Shown: in pieces, positions 1 to 5,985 of the stretch
Position numbering within the stretch: position 1 is the stretch's first letter
Layout: each line of letters begins with the position of its first letter
NCBI GenBank assembly: GCA_026991065.1
Contig: JALXCG010000410.1
Span: 1 to 6,067, forward strand
DNA length: 6,067 bases
Reading direction: 5' to 3'
DNA from: JALXCG01 sp026991065 [NCBI: Gemmatimonadota bacterium]
Lineage (GTDB): Bacteria; GCA-2686955
Notes under the pieces: generated by a model
What the model saw: only the letters and a program-made list of their open reading frames with translations
Told to the model about the DNA's origin: nothing
The model's database searches: none
Position numbers and translations under genes: made by a program

Positions 1-72
1 CTCCAGGATCTGGTGGTTGGCGGTAGAGTTATCGATCTGAGAATGGCCGCTGATGACAAGAATCTCGCTCAT
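1..72 (-). CDS. NAD(P)H oxidoreductase / NADPH-quinone reductase, flavodoxin fold (N-terminal fragment, runs off left edge)
   Basis: Reading the minus strand from the ATG at 72-70 gives 24 uninterrupted codons, beginning MSEILVISGHSQIDNSTANH and continuing Q-I-L-E to the window edge. The pattern is a short beta strand (EILVISGH) followed by S-x-x-x-x-S-x-A-N and the start of a helix. It matches the first strand and FMN-phosphate loop of the flavodoxin_2 family (NQO1/KefF/YwrO-like soluble quinone reductases, which use NAD(P)H and FMN). A GGAG ribosome binding site lies at 81-78, five bases before the ATG, which fixes the start. The gene is divergent from the AraC-type regulator and is therefore its likely target. 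Only the N-terminus is visible, so substrate and exact subfamily cannot be given. It could also be a general NADPH-dependent FMN reductase. Confidence 0.7.
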   Translation of the reverse strand, partial: MSEILVISGHSQIDNSTANHQILE

Positions 73-219
73 GACTGCTCCGGGCCTGAATCTCCCGCCG
101 CGATTCCATTGCAACGCAGCGTGACAAGATCAGGCCAATGGTGTGAACTGAAAACGCCCGGGCTGCTTCGGCTCCCGGCAGACACGCTTCGGCAGTTCCG
201 TCGCGCAGCGACAGAGAGA

Positions 220-248
220 GTGAAAGTCGCGTGTCGAGAAGCTACAAT
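220..248 (+). promoter_or_regulatory. Candidate sigma70 promoter for the AraC-type regulator
   Basis: GTGAAA at 220-225 (4 of 6 matches to TTGACA) is followed after 17 bases by TACAAT at 243-248 (5 of 6 matches to TATAAT). Transcription would begin near 255, leaving a leader of about 70 bases before the ATG at 324. The hexamers lie inside the longest possible reading frame (from 231), which argues against that upstream start. Inferred from consensus only. Confidence 0.4.
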
Positions 249-323
249 AGGCCCTCGCAGTCATACGCTCCATGCCTGATCGTGCATGATTCGTGCTCGA
301 TCGTCCAAATCCAGGTCGCCACA

Positions 324-1361
324 ATGGACGCTCTCACCGACATCCTCGAAACCATCCACCTCCGTGGCAGCCTCTACTGTCGCTCCGAACTGGGCGCCCC
401 CTGGGGAATGGCGATCGCCGCGGGCAGCGACGCCCAGTTCCATGTGGTGCGCCGCGGCCGCTGCTGGCTGCGGCTCACCACCGAGCCAGACACCGCGCCG
501 ATCCTCCTCGAAGCGGGAGACATGGTGGTGCTCCCCCGCGGTCACGCCCACCAGGTGAGCGACCATCCAGACACCCCCGTGCTCCCGCTGGAAGAGTTTC
601 TGCGCTGCCAGGCCCCGCCGGCCGATCAACCGCCCCCCGCGTGCTCCCTCCTGCGCCACGGCGGCGACGGCGAGCAGACCACCCTGGTCTGCGGCTACTT
701 CCGCTTCGACCGGGGCCGGGCACACCCTCTGCTCTCAGTACTGCCGCCGCTGCTGCTGATGCGTGGCGAAGGGGGGCGGGCGCGCCCCTGGATCGAGTCG
801 CTGCTCGACCTGATCGCCGGCGAAGCGGCCAACCCCGGCGCCGGCGGCGAGATCCTCATCAACCGCCTGACCGAGGCGTTGCTGATCCAGGTGATCCGCG
901 CCCACCTGGCGAGCACCGAGAACCCCGCCCCAAGTTGGCTCGCCGGGCTGCGCGACCCGCAGATCGCCGCCGCGCTGGCGCTGATCCACCATCAGCCGGA
1001 GCAGCGCTGGACCCTGGAGCAGTTGGCCGCGCGGGTGGGGCTGTCGCGCTCCGGGTTCGCCGCGCGCTTTCGCGAGCTGGTCGGCGAGCCGCCGCTGCAA
1101 TACCTCACCCGCTGGCGCTTGCAGCTCGCCGCCAACCATCTGCAGCAGGATCGGCTCTCCCTGGCGGAGGTCGCCCACGCCGTGGGTTACCGGAGCGAGA
1201 CCGGTTTCAGCAAGAGCTTCAAGCGACTGCTGGGGATCGCGCCGGGGAGCTTTCGGCGCCAGGCGCGCAACGGCGGGATCGGGATCGGACGCGCACAGGC
1301 ACGGACGCCGGCCACCGATCGGCGCGAACCCGCGCGGGACCGGGACCGAAAGGCGGGATAG
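324..1361 (+). CDS. AraC-family transcriptional regulator with N-terminal Cupin_6-type sensor domain
   Basis: The protein has 345 residues from the ATG at 324. The frame is open from 231, but that upstream stretch overlaps the candidate promoter and does not resemble the family. The opening MDALTDILETIHLRGSLYCR is the typical start of AraC regulators with a Cupin_6 ligand-binding domain. Cupin-like strands follow: FHVVRRGRCWL (39-49) and GDMVVLPRGHAHQVSD (65-80). The C-terminal AraC DNA-binding domain starts near residue 211 (DPQIAAALALIH). Its first helix-turn-helix is around 229-255 (W-T-L-E-Q-L-A-A-R-V-G-L-S-R-S-G-F) and its second around 278-303 (L-S-L-A-E-V-A-H-A-V-G-Y-R-S-E-T-G-F-S-K-S-F). 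A basic, probably disordered tail of about 33 residues follows. It is divergent from the flavodoxin-fold oxidoreductase with a 251-base shared control region, so it probably controls that gene and perhaps itself. The inducer is unknown. No strong ribosome binding site is seen. Confidence 0.9.
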   Translation: MDALTDILETIHLRGSLYCRSELGAPWGMAIAAGSDAQFHVVRRGRCWLRLTTEPDTAPILLEAGDMVVLPRGHAHQVSDHPDTPVLPLEEFLRCQAPPADQPPPACSLLRHGGDGEQTTLVCGYFRFDRGRAHPLLSVLPPLLLMRGEGGRARPWIESLLDLIAGEAANPGAGGEILINRLTEALLIQVIRAHLASTENPAPSWLAGLRDPQIAAALALIHHQPEQRWTLEQLAARVGLSRSGFAARFRELVGEPPLQYLTRWRLQLAANHLQQDRLSLAEVAHAVGYRSETGFSKSFKRLLGIAPGSFRRQARNGGIGIGRAQARTPATDRREPARDRDRKAG

Positions 1362-1458
1362 CGGGTCGCTCCGAGGCTGCTTCGGCGCGTCGGGGTGGCA
1401 ACGTTTCTCCACCACCCATCTTGCGCACAACAGAATCCCCTGGCAACATTCCGGCAGT

Positions 1459-1477
1459 GCCCGGAGTGGATCCGGGC
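1459..1477. repeat. Small perfect inverted repeat (7-bp arms, 5-base loop)
   Basis: GCCCGGA at 1459-1465 pairs perfectly with TCCGGGC at 1471-1477 around the loop GTGGA. It lies between the AraC gene stop (1361) and the thioredoxin-like gene start (1547). No T-run follows, so a classical intrinsic terminator is not supported. It could still be an attenuating hairpin or an operator for the downstream gene. Confidence 0.35.
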
Positions 1478-1532
1478 GGTCGGTGAAGATGGACCCACGC
1501 AGTGCTCGAACTTCGCTCCGCGCCGCGCTGCC

Positions 1533-1549
1533 GAGGGGAGAATCCGGTG
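1533..1549 (+). promoter_or_regulatory. Strong Shine-Dalgarno that fixes a GTG start
   Basis: GAGGGGAG at 1533-1540 stands six bases before the GTG at 1547-1549. An earlier in-frame GTG at 1502 has no such site, and starting there would put a 15-residue polar stretch before the signal peptide. The 1547 start gives a textbook signal peptide instead. Confidence 0.7.
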
Positions 1550-3202
1550 ACAATCCGAAACTGTGTATTGGGAACAGTCGCGCTGCTTACATTGGCCGCA
1601 CTTCCACCCGCCGCTGAAGCAGAGGTTCTGGTGCGGGGAACGGTGCGAATCGCAACCGGCGAGGTGCCGCGGGTCGCCCACATCGTGCTCAACTCTCAGG
1701 ATGCCCATCCAATCAAGATGGAGCCGGATGGCTCCTTCGAACTCCACCTGCTGTGGCCCGGAATCCACCAGTTCTACGTGACCAGTCCCAATCATGAGCA
1801 CACCCTGGTGTGGTTGGCGCTGGTCGACCGCAAGCGCATGAACGACGAAATCGAGCTGCAGATCACCATGCGCCGCCCGGAGTATCTGCCCAACCCCTCC
1901 ACCATAGAAATCTCGGGCACCTGGGACGCGGAACGGCATGCAGCGATCCGGCAGCAAGACGGCACCTTCGTCTACGAAGTGGAGACCGATGCCGACACCA
2001 TCGGTTACTCGGTCTGGGGTCTGATCGCGGCTCCTCACTCCACCAACGGCTCTCTCTCCGACCGCTACGCCTACGACGGCGACGGCGACTACTACTCGGT
2101 CCTGGATCTCTCCTCCGGCCGGGCGCGCATCGTGGTCGATCCGGCCAAAATGGATCGGCGGCAAACCGTGGAGGCGGGCTTCAAGTTCGACCCCGCTCAT
2201 GCCGGCCAGGAGACCGTACAGGGCGTAATCGCCGCCGCCGAGACCGCGGAGGCCATCTTGAAGCAGCAGATGCTGGTGGCCGCCGGGCTGCCGGAACCGC
2301 CGAACGGCGAGGCGCGCCTGGCCGCCGCGATCGCAGCGCTGGACGGCTGGGAGCAGGACGCCGACACACCCATCGAAGCGCGCCAGCTCGCGTTCATGTA
2401 CCGGCAACGGATCTACAGCCGGATGCCTGATCCCGACACTCAAGACTCCGCCGGCGAACACCTGCTGCGGCTCCTCCAAGTGGTGCCACCGGAATCAGCG
2501 CTGTGGGACAAGTTCGCGACAAATCTCATGGCGCTGACCAAGACCAAACTGGATTATGCAGCCCGCAAGGAGCACGCCTTGCGCGTTTTCGATGCTGTTG
2601 AATGGCCGGACTCCCGGATCCAGGTTCTCAATGTGCTGCTCACCCTTGCCAAGATGGCCCACGCCCAACAGGATCTGGAGAGTTTCTACGCCAGGCTCAA
2701 GGAGGATTATGGGGATGCTCCCACCGCCAGATTCGCGCTCACACAGTTCAATCCCGACCCGCCGGTGGCACCCGGCAAGCCGTTTCCCGAGTTCACTGCC
2801 AAACGCCTCTCCGGCGAGCCTTTCGATAGCCGCGACTACCACGGTCATGTGGTCCTCTACGACTTCTGGTCGACCGGGTGCGTGCCCTGCGTGGCAGCGA
2901 TTCCGGAGTTGGAAAAGATCTGGGCCGACTACTCCGACCGAGGCCTGAAAATGGTCAGTGTGGCGCTGGATCGGAACCCCCAAGCGGTTGAAGCGTTCCG
3001 CCGGCGGCCCGGCCACCAGATGCCCTGGGACCATGCCCTTCTGACCGAAGGATGGAAAGCGGCGGCAGCAAGAAAACTGGGGCTCTCAGCCATTCCCACC
3101 GTGATCCTGGTGGATGCCGAGGGCCGGGTGGTCTTCAAGACCATCGGACTGCTGGGAGTGCGCACTCGGCTGGACCAGCTTCTGCCGGCGGGCAAGGGCT
3201 GA
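1547..3202 (+). CDS. Secreted multi-domain TlpA-like thioredoxin-family protein
   Basis: The protein has 551 residues from the GTG at 1547. Residues 1-25 are a Sec signal peptide (MTIRN, hydrophobic core, probable cut after A-E-A), so it should act in the periplasm. Residues ~26-115 are beta-rich and resemble carboxypeptidase-regulatory/DUF4369-like domains (D-G-S-F-E-L, W-P-G-I-H-Q-F-Y-V). Residues ~118-203 look like an E-set/CBM48-like sandwich (I-S-G-T-W-D, D-G-T-F-V-Y-E-V, then D177-G-D-G-D-Y-Y). Residues ~205-400 are predicted helical and unrecognised. Residues ~405-551 are a TlpA/AhpC-type thioredoxin domain: F-P-E-F-T-A-K-R-L-S-G, then W-S-T-G-C445-V-P-C448, with the cis-proline at P517 (A-I-P-T). 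CxxC plus cis-Pro indicates thiol-disulfide exchange, probably reduction of periplasmic or c-type cytochrome thiols as in TlpA/ResA; the partner is unknown. It appears monocistronic. Similar layouts are usual in Bacteroidetes and Acidobacteria TlpA-like proteins. Confidence 0.85.
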   Translation: MTIRNCVLGTVALLTLAALPPAAEAEVLVRGTVRIATGEVPRVAHIVLNSQDAHPIKMEPDGSFELHLLWPGIHQFYVTSPNHEHTLVWLALVDRKRMNDEIELQITMRRPEYLPNPSTIEISGTWDAERHAAIRQQDGTFVYEVETDADTIGYSVWGLIAAPHSTNGSLSDRYAYDGDGDYYSVLDLSSGRARIVVDPAKMDRRQTVEAGFKFDPAHAGQETVQGVIAAAETAEAILKQQMLVAAGLPEPPNGEARLAAAIAALDGWEQDADTPIEARQLAFMYRQRIYSRMPDPDTQDSAGEHLLRLLQVVPPESALWDKFATNLMALTKTKLDYAARKEHALRVFDAVEWPDSRIQVLNVLLTLAKMAHAQQDLESFYARLKEDYGDAPTARFALTQFNPDPPVAPGKPFPEFTAKRLSGEPFDSRDYHGHVVLYDFWSTGCVPCVAAIPELEKIWADYSDRGLKMVSVALDRNPQAVEAFRRRPGHQMPWDHALLTEGWKAAAARKLGLSAIPTVILVDAEGRVVFKTIGLLGVRTRLDQLLPAGKG

Positions 3203-3425
3203 TCGGGTGAAATGTCGGCAAATACGGCCAGGTGCCAACATTCTCCGCCAGGGGTGCCTGGTTCCAACCGGAGATGGAGAGACTCTGCTTGATGCCGAAG
3301 CCGAAAGCCCCAACTACGGCGCGACGAGCAAAGAATCCCCGGAAGTAACTTGCTGCCAGAACGCCGTTCATCATCGCTTGGCACCCGCCGGGGAGTGAAG
3401 CGGGATTGCACACCACTCGATTCAT
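3203..3425. other. Intergenic stretch without a recognisable gene
   Basis: This stretch follows the thioredoxin-like gene. The short open frames on both strands have no family-like motifs or convincing ribosome binding sites. An imperfect inverted repeat (CCAGGTGCC near 3230 and GGTGCCTGG near 3255) is present, with no T-run after it. A minus-strand frame opening M-M-N-G-V-L-A-A-S-Y-F-R-G (from about 3374 leftwards) was looked at and not recognised. It may be degraded DNA. Confidence 0.5.
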
Positions 3426-3454
3426 TGAGTAATCTTACTCACGATCATGAGTAA
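3426..3454. promoter_or_regulatory. Perfect palindrome TGAGTAA-TC-TTACTCA plus a third half-site at the start codon
   Basis: TGAGTAA at 3426-3432 and TTACTCA at 3435-3441 form a perfect 16-base palindrome with a two-base centre. A third copy, TGAGTAA, lies at 3448-3454, overlapping the ATG of the ATPase remnant. The outer two same-direction copies are 22 bases apart, about two helical turns. It looks like an operator at the translation/transcription start of the ATPase gene. I recall similar GAGTAA...TTACTC palindromes upstream of DUF4143-type ATPases, but cannot verify this here. Confidence 0.55.
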
Positions 3455-3566
3455 ATCGTCACAAGCATTCACCCGCCCCCAGGCCGGCGAACTGGCCCGC
3501 CGCCTTGCAGAGCCGCGTCGATGGATCCAGGTCCTGGCCGGAGCGCGACAAGTGGGAAGAACCACC
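3447..3566 (+). pseudogene. Truncated AAA ATPase of the DUF4143 type (N-terminal ~40 codons only)
   Basis: The ATG at 3447 opens M-S-K-S-S-Q-A-F-T-R-P-Q-A-G-E-L-A-R-R-L, then A-E-P-R-R-W-I-Q-V-L-A-G-A-R-Q-V-G-R-T-T. This is the usual opening of ATPases with an AAA_14 domain and a C-terminal DUF4143 domain (R-R-F-I-Q-V-x-x-G-P-R-Q-V-G-K-T-T). Those proteins are normally about 380-400 residues. Here the likeness ends at or just after the two threonines (3561-3566). The frame then runs through unrelated residues to a stop at 3630-3632, giving only 61 codons in total. The Walker A lysine is replaced by arginine (AGA at 3558-3560), so even this fragment could not bind ATP normally. The 3' end is lost at the junction with the IS110-like stub. 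There is no clear ribosome binding site. Confidence 0.6.
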
Positions 3567-3615
3567 ATAGTAGCGGGCGTAAGTGCCGGTGCAGAACCGC
3601 ATAAGCTTGCTCCTA
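3564..3615 (-). mobile_element. 5' stub of an IS110-family transposase gene
   Basis: On the minus strand, TAGGAG (3615-3610) is followed after seven bases by an ATG (3602-3600) and the codons M-R-F-C-T-G-T-Y-A-R-Y-Y-G, ending near 3564. This resembles the usual start of IS110-family DEDD transposases (M-R-F-Y-T-x-x-H-x-x-Y-C-G-I-D-L-H). The likeness stops just before the expected catalytic I/V-D, where the sequence becomes the ATPase fragment read in reverse. The rest of the transposase (usually 300-400 residues) is absent. The call rests on about 13 residues plus a well-placed ribosome binding site, so it is tentative. Confidence 0.4.
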
Positions 3616-3785
3616 CCGGCGATGTGGTATGATTCAATCAAGATCCGTGGCCAATTGCTGCCCATGAGGGCACGGTCAGCGCGGGCGCAGTGAGTATCAC
3701 GGCGTTGCAGATGGACGGCTGCTTCACGGTCACTGCTGCTCGCCAGGGCGCTATGCTGCCTGCAAGAATGTCTGACGCGGAGAAG
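3616..3785. other. Non-coding stretch between the transposase stub and the peptidase gene
   Basis: No gene is seen here. It contains GCAGTGA (3687-3693) pairing with TCACTGC (3730-3736). Nested inside are GCAG (3707-3710) and CTGC (3719-3722), giving a two-tier hairpin with an internal loop. CACGGTCA occurs at 3671-3678 and again at 3725-3732, and TCACGG at 3697-3702 and 3724-3729. If the IS110 call is right, this is where that element would carry its 5' non-coding end (the bridge-RNA region, read on the minus strand). It must also hold the promoter of the peptidase gene, though no good sigma70 match was found. Confidence 0.35.
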
Positions 3786-3793
3786 AGGAGAGC

Positions 3794-5326
3794 ATGATGT
3801 TCCATGCAGCTTGTGGGCTGTTGTTGTTGGCAACGCTCTTGGCCGGTCAAGTGCATGCGCAAGTCGTGCTCTCCCCAACCAACTACGACTTGAACATCGA
3901 AGTGGAATTCGACGAGGAGATCCTGCGAGGAACCGCCGGCATCACACTTGAGAACGCTGCGACGGAACCGGTACACGAGGCATCCCTTCTCTTGTATCGA
4001 TTGTTGCGTGTGCAGGCGGTACACGACAAACAAGGGCACGATCTTGATTTCCGCCAGAGTGTGGTGGCGTTTGAAGATTTTGGTCAGCTCCAAGTAAACC
4101 AAATTGTTATCCCGTTTGCAGAGCCGCTTTCTCCCGGGGCGGCGGTGACTCTCCAACTGCAATATGGGGGCTACTTGCTGGGTTACTCCGAGACAGGGAT
4201 GCTCTACATACAGGATCGGATTGCCCCCGAGTTCACGATCCTGCGCGAGGATTCGTATGCCTACCCTCAGCCCGGTTACCCTTCACGTCTTGTCAATCGT
4301 GGTGCCGCAGAGTGGAACTTCAGCTATCTGGCTCGCATCACGGTCCCAAAGGAATACACGGTTGCCAATGGCGGTCGCCTGGTAGCTTGTGACACGCTGG
4401 GGGAAAAGCGTGTCTTCCAATTCGCGAGCCTGAAGCCATCCTGGCGAATGGACTTTGCGATCGCGCATTACACCAGGATGACGTCCGGAATCATTCACGT
4501 CTACTATCTTCCCGGCGATAAGGAAGGAGCTGCGGGCGTTGCCGCGGCAGCTCAGCGGTCCTTCGATCTGTACACAAGCTGGTTTGGTCCGTTGCGCGGG
4601 ACAGCAGGTCTTACCTTCATTGAGATTCCGGACGGTTGGGGTTCACAGGCCGACGTGTCGACCATTATTCAGAGTGCTGCGGCTTTCCAAGATCCGGAAC
4701 GCCATCACGAGGTGTACCATGAGATCAGTCATCTCTGGAATGTGTCGCCGACAGACCGCCCCTCGCCACGCTGGAACGAAGGACTTGCTACCTTCCTCGA
4801 GAATCTCGTGGACCAGGAAATCTCGGGACGTCCCGAAGTTGATGCGCGAACGACGCAACTGATCGATTGGTTGGTGCAGCAGCTACCAGACCATCCAAGG
4901 TGGTCAAAGGTGCCAATGGTTGACTACGGCAGAGAGGGCTTGACGGATCTGTCCTACTCGGTGGGGGCGGTGTTTTTCGATCTCCTGTATCGCCTTGCCG
5001 GTCGTGACACGTTTAATGCCATTGTTGGTCGCTATTATGCGAACTACCAGAAGACCGGGGGCAGTACAGAAGACTTTGCGACCCTTGCAATCGAAGTCGC
5101 CGACGCCAAATACGTCTCGAAGCTCTTTCACGACTGGGTATTCACTACATCCTGGGCTGATCGGATCGTGAAGATTGCCGGCATCGAGGAACTCGTGAAG
5201 TATTATCGGGAGGATGGCTCGCGGGAAGGGACCTCACGAAAGCGGTCAGAGTTGAAATGGCAGCCACAAGAGATCCTCTCCAGGCAGGGCACGGGTCATC
5301 GCCCCGCCGCCACGCGCAAAAGATGA
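3794..5326 (+). CDS. Secreted M1-like gluzincin metallopeptidase (zinc, HExxH...E)
   Basis: The protein has 510 residues from ATG 3794. A second ATG at 3797 has better spacing (six bases) from GGAG at 3787-3790 and may be the real start. A Sec signal peptide spans residues 1-22 (cut after V-H-A). An M1-type beta-rich N-domain follows (S-P-T-N-Y-D-L-N-I-E-V; Y-L-A-R-I-T-V-P-K-E-Y-T-V-A-N-G-G). The catalytic site is H309-E310-I-S-H313-L-W with W-N-E329-G. H309, H313 and E329 are the presumed zinc ligands and E310 the general base. Y388 in L-S-Y-S-V-G-A is the likely M1 proton-donor tyrosine. Only 15 residues separate H313 from E329, against 18 in typical M1 enzymes. The expected GAMEN exopeptidase motif is replaced by G-W-G-S-Q-A-D (281-287). 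The basic, low-complexity tail (~475-510) has no family likeness and may derive from adjoining DNA. Codon use is less GC-biased than in neighbouring genes, suggesting transfer. Substrate is unknown. Confidence 0.85.
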   Translation: MMFHAACGLLLLATLLAGQVHAQVVLSPTNYDLNIEVEFDEEILRGTAGITLENAATEPVHEASLLLYRLLRVQAVHDKQGHDLDFRQSVVAFEDFGQLQVNQIVIPFAEPLSPGAAVTLQLQYGGYLLGYSETGMLYIQDRIAPEFTILREDSYAYPQPGYPSRLVNRGAAEWNFSYLARITVPKEYTVANGGRLVACDTLGEKRVFQFASLKPSWRMDFAIAHYTRMTSGIIHVYYLPGDKEGAAGVAAAAQRSFDLYTSWFGPLRGTAGLTFIEIPDGWGSQADVSTIIQSAAAFQDPERHHEVYHEISHLWNVSPTDRPSPRWNEGLATFLENLVDQEISGRPEVDARTTQLIDWLVQQLPDHPRWSKVPMVDYGREGLTDLSYSVGAVFFDLLYRLAGRDTFNAIVGRYYANYQKTGGSTEDFATLAIEVADAKYVSKLFHDWVFTTSWADRIVKIAGIEELVKYYREDGSREGTSRKRSELKWQPQEILSRQGTGHRPAATRKR

Positions 5327-5405
5327 GCCAATACCCCGGACCGACGAGAAGAAGCCTGTTCGGCCAGAACGGAACAGTCCGAATCGAAAACTGCACCGTT
5401 GCGAA

Positions 5406-5487
5406 CCGCACCGGCCGAAAGAGAGCGCCGGCGGTGCAGCAACAAAAAGAGATCGAATTCTGAATTGTTGCTTTCGGCCCGGTGCGG
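5406..5487. repeat. Nested long inverted repeat between convergent genes (possible bidirectional terminator or miniature element)
   Basis: The outer arms are CCGCACCGGCCGAAAG (5406-5421) and CTTTCGGCCCGGTGCGG (5471-5487), complementary over 16 bases with one extra C. The inner arms AGCAACAA (5438-5445) and TTGTTGCT (5465-5472) pair perfectly and overlap the outer right arm by two bases. A 16-base stretch (5422-5437) is unpaired on the left. It contains GCC-GGC-GGTGC, which could pair instead with GCACCGGC at 5408-5415, giving an alternative fold. The repeat lies after the peptidase stop (5326) and after the permease-fragment stop (5509, minus strand), so a shared terminator is plausible. There is no T-run directly after the stem in either direction. 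Confidence 0.6.
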
Positions 5488-5508
5488 AGTGAGCGGAGAG
5501 AACAGAAA

Positions 5509-5985
5509 TCAGCGGTTGGCGCGCTGGAGAAGTGTGGCGACAGTGCCCGCGAGAAAAAGTGTGGCGATGACGACCGGAACCGGGGGCATGTCGACGGCGA
5601 TGGAGAGGAGGAAGCCGCTGATGGTGCCGAGCAGGCCGATCAGGAGGACACCGGCGACCAGATTGCCCAGGCCGAGGGCGTGGCGCTCCCACAGCAGGGT
5701 GGGGATGGCGAGAAGGCCGAGGGTGAGGAGGGGGCCGACGGAGATGACGCCGGCGGCGATGATCAGGGCGCCGGCGACGCGAAAGAGGAGGACGGTGCGG
5801 CGGCCCTGGAGGCCGTTGCGGATGATCAGACCCTCCTGGTCGAGGGCGAGGGCGTAGAGGAGGCCGCGGAAACGGAAGGCGAGAGCGAGCGTGGCGAGGG
5901 TGAGAACGATAAAGCCGATCAGCTCCGCCTGCTCCATGGCCAGGACCTCGCCGCGGAGCATGTGTTGCACGTGGGCTTCGACGCG
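5509..5985 (-). pseudogene. ABC-3 family metal transporter permease (ZnuB/MntB-like), C-terminal half only
   Basis: The minus-strand frame from about 5985 to the TGA at 5511-5509 reads R-V-E-A-H-V-Q-H-M-L-R-G-E-V-L-A, then M-E-Q-A-E-L-I. It lines up with E. coli ZnuB [21 protein letters not shown] and stays alignable to the C-terminus. Landmarks are A-L-D-Q-E-G-L, I-S-V-G-P-L-L-T-L-G-L-L-A-I-P and L-S-I-A-V-D-M-P-P-V-P-V-V-I. Four to five membrane helices are visible. Family members have about 260-290 residues and carry Zn2+, Mn2+ or Fe across the inner membrane with an ATPase and a binding protein. Here only about 158 residues remain. The frame closes upstream at a TGA (6048-6046), and none of the three minus frames to the edge resembles the missing N-half. 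Possible internal starts are TTG 6039, GTG 5970 and ATG 5937, the last with GAGG eight bases upstream. A half permease is probably non-functional. Confidence 0.65.

Noticed and set aside
156-180. GC-rich imperfect hairpin (CCGGG...CCCGG) in the divergent control region
   Set aside because: Only five base pairs with an 11-base loop and no T-run; expected by chance in DNA this GC-rich.
231-323. Upstream extension of the AraC regulator (31 extra codons from 231)
   Set aside because: It overlaps the candidate -10 element, has no family likeness and lacks a ribosome binding site; the ATG at 324 starts the conserved cupin N-terminus.
1421-1449. Possible promoter TTGCGC-17-CAACAT before the thioredoxin-like gene
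   Set aside because: Only three of six matches in each hexamer; too weak to call.
293-1486. Long overlapping plus-strand frame within the AraC gene, and long minus-strand frames over 735-2479
   Set aside because: Their translations are rich in Arg, Ala, Pro and Gly with no motifs, typical of shadow frames in GC-rich genes; the AraC and thioredoxin frames carry clear domains.
3447-3632. The ATPase fragment as an intact small gene or toxin-antitoxin component
   Set aside because: The Walker A lysine is missing, the last third has no family likeness, and the sequence change coincides with the transposase stub; a remnant is simpler.
3671-3732. CRISPR-like or tandem repeats based on recurring CACGG
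   Set aside because: The copies are only 6-8 bases and unevenly spaced; no array structure.
5323-5463. 46-codon frame whose ATG overlaps the peptidase stop (ATGA)
   Set aside because: No family likeness, and its end runs through the inverted repeat; the overlap is probably chance.
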